This document shows positions 58,217 to 64,000 of a stretch of DNA of 64,000 nt, in pieces. Within the stretch, counting starts at the first letter, position 1; each line of letters starts with the position of its first letter. Origin of the DNA: Hymenoscyphus infarciens (taxonomy: Eukaryota > Ascomycota > Leotiomycetes > Helotiales > Helotiaceae); NCBI GenBank assembly GCA_001414345.1, contig LLCB01000111.1:1-64000 (forward strand), written 5' to 3'. Under the pieces are notes generated by a model, which worked only from the letters and a program-made list of their open reading frames with translations, made no database searches and had not been told where the DNA came from. Made by a program: the position numbers and the translations under genes.

Positions 58217-59758
58217 ATGTCTCCAACAACCTTGATGTGTTTACCACGCGAGGTCCGCGACCAAATCTTAACCGCGGCGCTATCGACAGACCAAAACATC
58301 ACGTACCTCCCTGTCGAACGTCGTTGGCATAGCCAAGGTTACAAAACGTTACTTGCTGACGACAATAAGAGCTATACGAAGTATCCAGCGGCGGGGAGAG
58401 GAAAAGCGCCAAGTATTGTTCCACTTGAAGTATCAAATCTCACATCGCCTCTGTGTCGCTCAATTTTCTCAACTATTCCACAGCTTAAAAGAGAAGCGGA
58501 AGAGCTCGAAGAGAGAACTCCATTCGTCACAATAGGATGCGCTGATTCCAATTTCTTGAGGAATTATGTGAGGAAGCTCATTCCTATGCAGCTGTATTTC
58601 GTTCCTCGTCTTAATCCCCTATTTATATACCATAACGCTGTTTCATGCTTTTGGATTGAACATGGACGAAGCCCAGGCTGGTTTGGTGTAGACAGCAGGC
58701 CTCCAGGAACCGAGGGATACATGGCTATAATCTCGCCAGATCATGTCCCGATTCTTATCGAGTTGATCAACGCTTATCACACTTATTTTCGATTCAAGGG
58801 TCCTGACTCTACCCAGTTGAAGGGGATCCCTATTTCCGAAATCTTTTGCCACTTCGCAACTCCCAAAGATAAGTTCACGGGAAAAGTTATCAGAAAGTTG
58901 GTCGAAGACCTAAAGGGTCTCAGAGATGGTTGGTGTAGCAAGGATTCTCCTTACGAAGTGCCCGATATTGTTGAAACGACAGCAGAACCAGTCACCGCCA
59001 GAATTGTTTTGTCGATCACAGGTCAGGACGCCGCTACAACAGAGGAACTTACGTCAACTAGACTTCCCCCATTGTCCCCAAATGAGTGTATACAAGAAGC
59101 AAGAAAGCTCAAGTCACAAGGAGACGCTTTTCAAAAGGCCGACTACAACTACGCAGCACGTACAAAGTACATTCTAGCTGCCACCATGCTCGCTCCCGGA
59201 AAGACAGCATTACTTGCATGGGCAAATCACAACCTGCAGCCAACTGGTCCAAATCATCATCACGAACTCCCCATCGAAGCCTTCAAACTGCTTCTCGATA
59301 TATACCTCGATCTCTCCAGACTCAATTCACGATGCGCGAACGATTTTGAAGCCCATCACACCAACACTCTAGCCACAAAACTCCTCCACAATATTGTTTC
59401 CCCAGAAATGACTTCCATCTATAACAAAGAAGAAAAGGCATCCATCTTTATCCACTATTACCACAACACCGTTGATCATGGAGAATTTGATCAAGCAGGG
59501 AGTGCATTACAATACGCTATGAAATGGATTCCTGAACAAACGGGATGGTTGACGTCTACCCTCCAAGGGTTCGCGGGTAAGCAAATGTGTTATTGCTCGA
59601 ACAACAATATTACTTGCAAGGAGCTAAGATCGAAACGCGAGGAGGAGGAGACGAGACGAGTGCAGAAGATGCGAAAGTTGTTGCATCACGAAATCTTGGA
59701 AACTAAGAATAAGAAGAATTTCATTTCTGGCAAGGCCGGGGGGCCGGGGGGTGAGTGA
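58217..59758 (+). CDS. uncharacterised 513-residue protein with an F-box/2EXR-like N-terminus
   Basis: The single exon is complete. The frame opens at a TTG at 58205, but the first ATG is 58217 (MSPTTLMCLPREVRDQIL). The LPREVRDQI motif near the N-terminus is typical of the many fungal proteins that start with an F-box-like or 2EXR-like segment. The middle has no recognisable domain. The C-terminal half is helical, with a Cys patch (QMCYCSNNNITC) and a basic, Glu/Arg-rich tail (KREEEETRRVQKMRKLLHH). The segment ECIQEARKLKSQGDAFQKADYNYAARTKYILAA looks like a TPR-type helical pair. There is no signal or membrane segment. It may be an adaptor protein; function is unknown. Confidence 0.75.
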   Translation: MSPTTLMCLPREVRDQILTAALSTDQNITYLPVERRWHSQGYKTLLADDNKSYTKYPAAGRGKAPSIVPLEVSNLTSPLCRSIFSTIPQLKREAEELEERTPFVTIGCADSNFLRNYVRKLIPMQLYFVPRLNPLFIYHNAVSCFWIEHGRSPGWFGVDSRPPGTEGYMAIISPDHVPILIELINAYHTYFRFKGPDSTQLKGIPISEIFCHFATPKDKFTGKVIRKLVEDLKGLRDGWCSKDSPYEVPDIVETTAEPVTARIVLSITGQDAATTEELTSTRLPPLSPNECIQEARKLKSQGDAFQKADYNYAARTKYILAATMLAPGKTALLAWANHNLQPTGPNHHHELPIEAFKLLLDIYLDLSRLNSRCANDFEAHHTNTLATKLLHNIVSPEMTSIYNKEEKASIFIHYYHNTVDHGEFDQAGSALQYAMKWIPEQTGWLTSTLQGFAGKQMCYCSNNNITCKELRSKREEEETRRVQKMRKLLHHEILETKNKKNFISGKAGGPGGE

Positions 59759-60590
59759 GTCGAAGGGATATTATTTCTGAAAATACAGCTGAGCTAGATA
59801 CATCCGAGCAAGAGATTTCCGAGAGCGAGATATTTCCGAACTTTTCAAGAAATTTACTTCGAAGTGGTGTGTTCTTTCCAAGTATTAAATTATTTTCGAA
59901 AGGAATTCCGTGCTGGTATATCTGAATAGAATAGAATAATATAATTCCGAGCTATCGAGTAATATCTCCGAATGACATATTTCCAAGCCAAATATTCCCA
60001 ATAAGTCACCATCTCAACCCTCTCTCCCCGAATCCCTTCCCGGGTCACCAATGACTTCTACACACTAGACGTACATAGCCTAGTTTCTCTCCCCTCCCAG
60101 AGTACGCACACAACCGCAAACACATTTTGTCCCTTCAGCCCGTCCTTCTAAAAATCCCGCATAAGCCAAATCTTCTTCAGCAATTAATTCACTTAGGACC
60201 AAGTTGTGAGTTTGGGAAAAATTGAAAGTTGTATTACTATGTGAAAAAAGATGTCTTCTATTTCCTCTAGGGAAGTAGAATGAAAGAAAAGGAGTCCAGT
60301 GCAAGAAAGGTGCCAGAAAGCGAGGAGAGTATTCCAAGAAAAGAACAATCAACAGCCCGACAGACAAGGATTCCAAGAAAATAACAAGAAACAACCCGAC
60401 AGACAGCTCGACTGTACAACGACAGGGGACTTACAGAAAAAAAACGGCAATCTTCTTTGAAATGAGTACAATGACTTGGCAACTCCCAAACTCCATCATT
60501 ACCCCCAATAAACATCTCAGCAAAGCCCTCCCCAGTAAAGTCCCGACAAAAAACCCAATAACCGACAACTCGTCCACAAAACTAACACAA
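59759..60590. other. convergent intergenic region
   Basis: The stretch 59780-60010 repeats short words such as ttccga and tccgag many times, in an irregular, non-tandem fashion. No supportable gene is seen. Confidence 0.45.
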
Positions 60591-62151
60591 TCAAGCCTTC
60601 CTCCTCAACATAAACATGGGCCCCTTCCCTTCCTTCTCCAACCTCCGAAAAATCGACAGCGGACGATCCTCTAATCCCAAACATAATTCCTGGATATGCT
60701 CCGGTCCATACATGATCCAAAGACTGTAATCGCGCCACGAAGCCTGGATCCCGTATTTCTGCATCGCAGCAGGGAGAACCGTGGAAGTTGTTGAGGTAGG
60801 CGAGACGCGAAAGGATTGGAATGTTGTTTCTGAAATTGGTGAGTGGATAGTTGAAGAGGGTGGTGAGTGGAGGGTTGCTGCCGAGGGTGAGCTGGGGATG
60901 TATGTTTGGTTTGGGATTGAGGGGAGGGGGGTTGTTGAGAGGTGGGAGAGGTGGATGGCACTTGGGCTTGGGGATAAGGGTGTTTGTGGGGAGGGACTAG
61001 TTGGAGTGGGACTAGTTGGAGTTGCGTTTGGCGAGTTGGCGAGGGGAGGGATGGTGAAATGTATTCCAGTCGAAGATCTTAATTCCGCGCCTGGTCCGAG
61101 TCTTCGTTCAATCTCCACAGCTGTGTCACTAACGAGATCGAGGAATCGACGAGCCGAGAGTGTGGAAAGCTTCTTTCTTGCTTCATTTCTTTTCATGTGG
61201 TATCGTTCGTCGGCAGAGAGATATGCTATGAGATAATGGTGTTTTTGTCGTCGGATAAGGTCGTCGTAGACATCTGTTCGGAGTTCCTTGAATTGGATAT
61301 CTGATAGTCGGGTGAGCGTGTCGCGAGCTGTGGAGTCGATGGCTATCGATTGGTGAGTCGCAGCAGCCAGGAGGTGTTTGAATGCAATGTAATGTTTCGA
61401 GAATTCGCCTGTGTAAAGTGGACTGAAGACCGACATAGGACGGGAGTTTGTTGATTGGACATCGGTACTCATCCTCGGAGCTCGTGTTCGCCGTCTTGAC
61501 TCGGTTGTTGTGTATGGTGGGGGCATATCATCTGATGCAGCTGTGGTGTAACTTGGAGGTCGTGATACTCGATTGCTCGTGGTATCGGCAGATTGAGAAA
61601 GATTTTCAAGTCCATCGATGAGGCTTTTTAGCTTGGAAACCTTTTCCTCGAACATCTTTGCGTCGGAGTAAACCCATTTTGCGAGATTGAGAATGGATTT
61701 TTGCTTTTGGTTGTCTTGCATGCGTTGTCGTAGAGCGGTGACGGATGATGATGGTGTAAGAGATTTACAAGCTCGGAAGGAATTGGAGACCTTCCTCAAG
61801 CCCGTTGGAGGTTTTAAACCATATTTCTTCCGGAGATCCTCAATCTCAGTTAAGAGATGGGCGATACTCGTGACTGCTTGAGCTACCACCTTTTCAATCT
61901 CAGGACGGGTAAAGAGATGAGTTCGAGAGTAATCTGTATCGTCTGCGCGGATGCCAACCTATAGTTATTAGTGACTTTTTATCAAGACTGGATGCTAAAA
62001 ATGTTACCGATTCTCCCCAACGACGGAACCTAATTGACTGAAGAGAAAGCTCCGTACATAACAACTCATAATCGGATCCAAATTCCTGAGTGGTGAGAAT
62101 GGACTTGAGATTATCGGCTGCGTTGCTGAAGAGGGCCACAATGGATGACAT
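60591..62151 (-). CDS. HeLo-domain (prion-inhibition-and-propagation) protein
   Basis: Exon 1 is 62151-62008 and exon 2 is 61958-60591, with a 49-bp intron (GTAACA..ATAG) in phase 0; the protein has 503 residues. The ATG at 62151 was chosen because the upstream TTG is not a usual start. Residues ~8-70 (LFSNAADNLKSILTTQEFGSDYELLCTELSLQSIRFRRWGESVGI) match the HeLo domain found in HET-S/LOP-B proteins; helices continue to ~230. The C-terminal half has a Pro/Ser/Thr repeat-like linker (SPTPTSPSPQTPLSPSPS) and a conserved-looking end (ASWRDYSLWIMYGPEHIQEL). HeLo domains can form membrane-active bundles in heterokaryon-incompatibility cell death. No HET-s-type amyloid motif and no NLR are seen here, so the role is uncertain. 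Confidence 0.8.
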
Positions 62152-63359
62152 TGTCAACTTGATTGTCGGTTTGGTTTGGTTGACGATGAGAGCTTGACGG
62201 TTGACGAAGGACGTTTGATGAGGCTTCGTGATTACATTGGGACAGACAGTCGTGAAATTAGGTTACATTCACCACTCGACTCGACCACGGAGTGTGGTAC
62301 CAAGTCAGCCCGATAGCTTCACACATATATAATGGGCCGATAAGTTGGTGAACGTGTAGCAACATCCCCAAACATGAACGTTGGGTCAGACAGCAGGACG
62401 CGCTGATATTAAATAACAATCAACAGCACATGGATGAGGCTCAAGTTCGGTCATCTTTCCCTTGGATTCGCATTGTAAGCATTGGGATAGCTGAAGGAGC
62501 GAGGTGGGATGATTGGTTCGAACCAGGAAACTGAAACGGTTTACGGTCTGCGAGTGGCCGCGAGGGTGAGAACAACAACTGTAGTAACTGCAGCGAAATG
62601 CAACACAAACTGACAGAATGCAGTCAAGTGCATGGATGAGCAGCGAACGACGACGTTGATTTGAAGGAGCAACGCCAACAAAATCCCCATCCCACCTTCA
62701 ACCAAGCTCTTGAAACCTGCTAACATAACAACACTCGAATCACCCCGCACCACGCGCACACATAGCCGAGGGCGGAAGCGCAGAGAGGGCGAGACGATAA
62801 CTACAGACGGCACATAGGGCTGAGAGAAGAATCGATAGAGGAAGGCAGGAGTGTGTGAAAGGGTGCAGAAGGAGGAACTACGAGCAAGTTTAATCCAGCG
62901 CGAGGCGAAGTTGATTCAGGTTGGAGATCAAGGAAACGTGACTGCGGCGTGAGAGTTGAAACGATCCTGGTAGGCTGAGAGATGGAGTTGAGGGCATTCG
63001 TAAGATTATACCGGTAGTCGGTCAGGTGGTTTGTAGATGATTTCCTCGTGTAGATCTACTTTTTTAGGGATCTGTTGCGGGTGAGATGTTGGAGCTGTGA
63101 TGAGAAGCTGGTGATGAGCTCGTAAAAGTCCGGGGGTTCGCTGGCCGCTGCAAATACGAGCAAGTGACACAGAGTGCTGACAGGCTCTCCGAAGATACCA
63201 CTGCCACTGTAGTTTGATGAAAGTTTCTACACAGAAAAGGTGAAATAACTTTCAGAGGATGTCTAGCCTCAAACATATAATCTATATACACGAAGAAAAA
63301 AAGTAAGTTGCCAAAAGTATTTGTCAAGAAAAGAAGGTCCTCACAATCCACACCCACTC
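62152..63359. other. gene-free intergenic region
   Basis: The left end is the promoter of the HeLo gene. Nothing else can be supported. The frame 62541-62813 has no recognisable domain. Confidence 0.5.
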
Positions 63360-64000
63360 TTACAGTCCACCATCAAGGAGAGAACGTCTATCCCATCGTC
63401 CCAAAGCTCTCTTCGCCATCATCGTAAGCGAAGTGGCATAATCCGAAGTCCCTTTCGAAGGATCCGCATCCGCTGGCGTTTTACAAACCGCAGCATCAGC
63501 ATCTCCACCATTAGGACCCGTAACCTCAGCAAAGACCTTCTTATCATTAGCCTTCAACATGTTCGTAGCAGCCTCCTCGAGCCATCCGTTGATGAAATCG
63601 CCGTGAGAGCAGTAAGATTTGCCACAAGCAAGTTCCAGAGGTGCAGTTCCGGACCATCCGTTAGGAAGGGTCTTGCGGAGATCGTAACGGATGGAGAATC
63701 GGAGTTGAGGCATTCTCTTCATGTTTTGGGGGCATCGGTTGTCGGCTTTGTAGGTGGAGTTCCAGTTTTGAGTGCCGGAGTAGGTTGATTCGAGGGTGGT
63801 GGGGTTGACGCAGTCGTGGAAGAGGAGGAGCGTTTGCAGGTGGGTGGAGCATGTTTTGGAGGGGAATGCGGCGGCATCTTTGCCTGTTTCTGTTGCATCG
63901 CCTTCGCAGAACCAACTTATTCCTGCTAGTTCTTCGACATCGGCTTGGGTTGTTCCTGCTGAGTTTCCGGCTACTTGTTTGAAGTTTTGCGGAATTCCAA
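63360..64000 (-). CDS. secreted DUF1996-family protein, 5' part outside the window
   Basis: This is the C-terminal 212 residues of a frame entering from the right edge. The segments HLQTLLLFHDC, KRMPQLRFSIRYDLR, NGWSGTAPLELACG and SYCSHGDFINGWLEEAA are the conserved core of DUF1996, a family of secreted fungal proteins, many with C-terminal wall-binding modules. This copy ends soon after the domain (RRSLLDGGL), with no such module. Several cysteines (CSTH, DCVN, RCPQ, ACGKSYC, VCKT) suggest disulphides. Function of the domain is unknown. Start, signal peptide and any upstream introns cannot be seen. Confidence 0.85.
   Translation of the reverse strand, partial: GIPQNFKQVAGNSAGTTQADVEELAGISWFCEGDATETGKDAAAFPSKTCSTHLQTLLLFHDCVNPTTLESTYSGTQNWNSTYKADNRCPQNMKRMPQLRFSIRYDLRKTLPNGWSGTAPLELACGKSYCSHGDFINGWLEEAATNMLKANDKKVFAEVTGPNGGDADAAVCKTPADADPSKGTSDYATSLTMMAKRALGRWDRRSLLDGGL

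Noticed and set aside
1..64000. CRISPR arrays, bacterial-type operons or promoters
   Set aside because: Spliced eukaryotic genes throughout; no regularly spaced short repeats other than the coding minisatellite at 14371-14490.

Overview
The window is nuclear DNA of a filamentous ascomycete (Pezizomycotina, perhaps Leotiomycetes; class not proven). Genes have short GT-AG introns of about 50-130 bases, fungal-type secreted proteins are common, and base composition is two-speed: gene-rich stretches of normal composition are cut by sharply bounded, very AT-rich blocks full of stop codons. Within the repeats, copies differ by C/T and G/A transitions, which is the mark of repeat-induced point mutation (RIP). 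Most exon limits below were inferred by keeping the reading frame across GT..AG introns.

Layout. 1-8147: an AT-rich edge with a candidate inverted-repeat element, a decayed FAD-linked (berberine-bridge-type) oxidase, and a bZIP-like gene (minus strand). 8575-11833: a complete RIP-mutated hAT-type DNA transposon with an 8-bp target duplication. 11834-26137: a GPI-anchored Cys-rich wall protein, a TPT/SLC35-type transporter, a small secreted thaumatin-like protein, an uncharacterised gene (21243-22076) and a secreted M28 aminopeptidase. 26703-35783: a three-exon paralogue of the 21243 gene, split in its last exon by a 7.8-kb Ty1/Copia-type retrotransposon with 175-bp LTRs, a tRNA-iMet-type primer site and a 5-bp target duplication. 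37586-48144: a secreted GH20 hexosaminidase-like enzyme, a small hAT-like MITE, a secreted GMC oxidoreductase, a small three-exon gene of unknown role and a secreted Ser/Thr-rich LysM protein. 49899-52886: a divergent pair, NAD(P)H-hydrate dehydratase and a Rad57-like RecA paralogue, sharing a short promoter. 52887-57519: a possible coiled-coil relic, a TA-flanked MITE and a cytochrome P450 pseudogene. 58217-64000: an uncharacterised 513-aa protein, a HeLo-domain protein and a DUF1996 secreted protein running off the right end.

There is no single pathway cluster. Several genes make secreted or wall proteins (GH20, GMC, M28 peptidase, LysM, GPI-Cys, thaumatin-like, DUF1996), as is usual for a saprotroph or plant-associated fungus. 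The most interesting material is the transposon biology: a cleanly datable gene disruption in which the split host gene still reads through in frame once the element and one target copy are subtracted, an antisense coding relic inside the Copia element, and three other DNA elements with definable ends.
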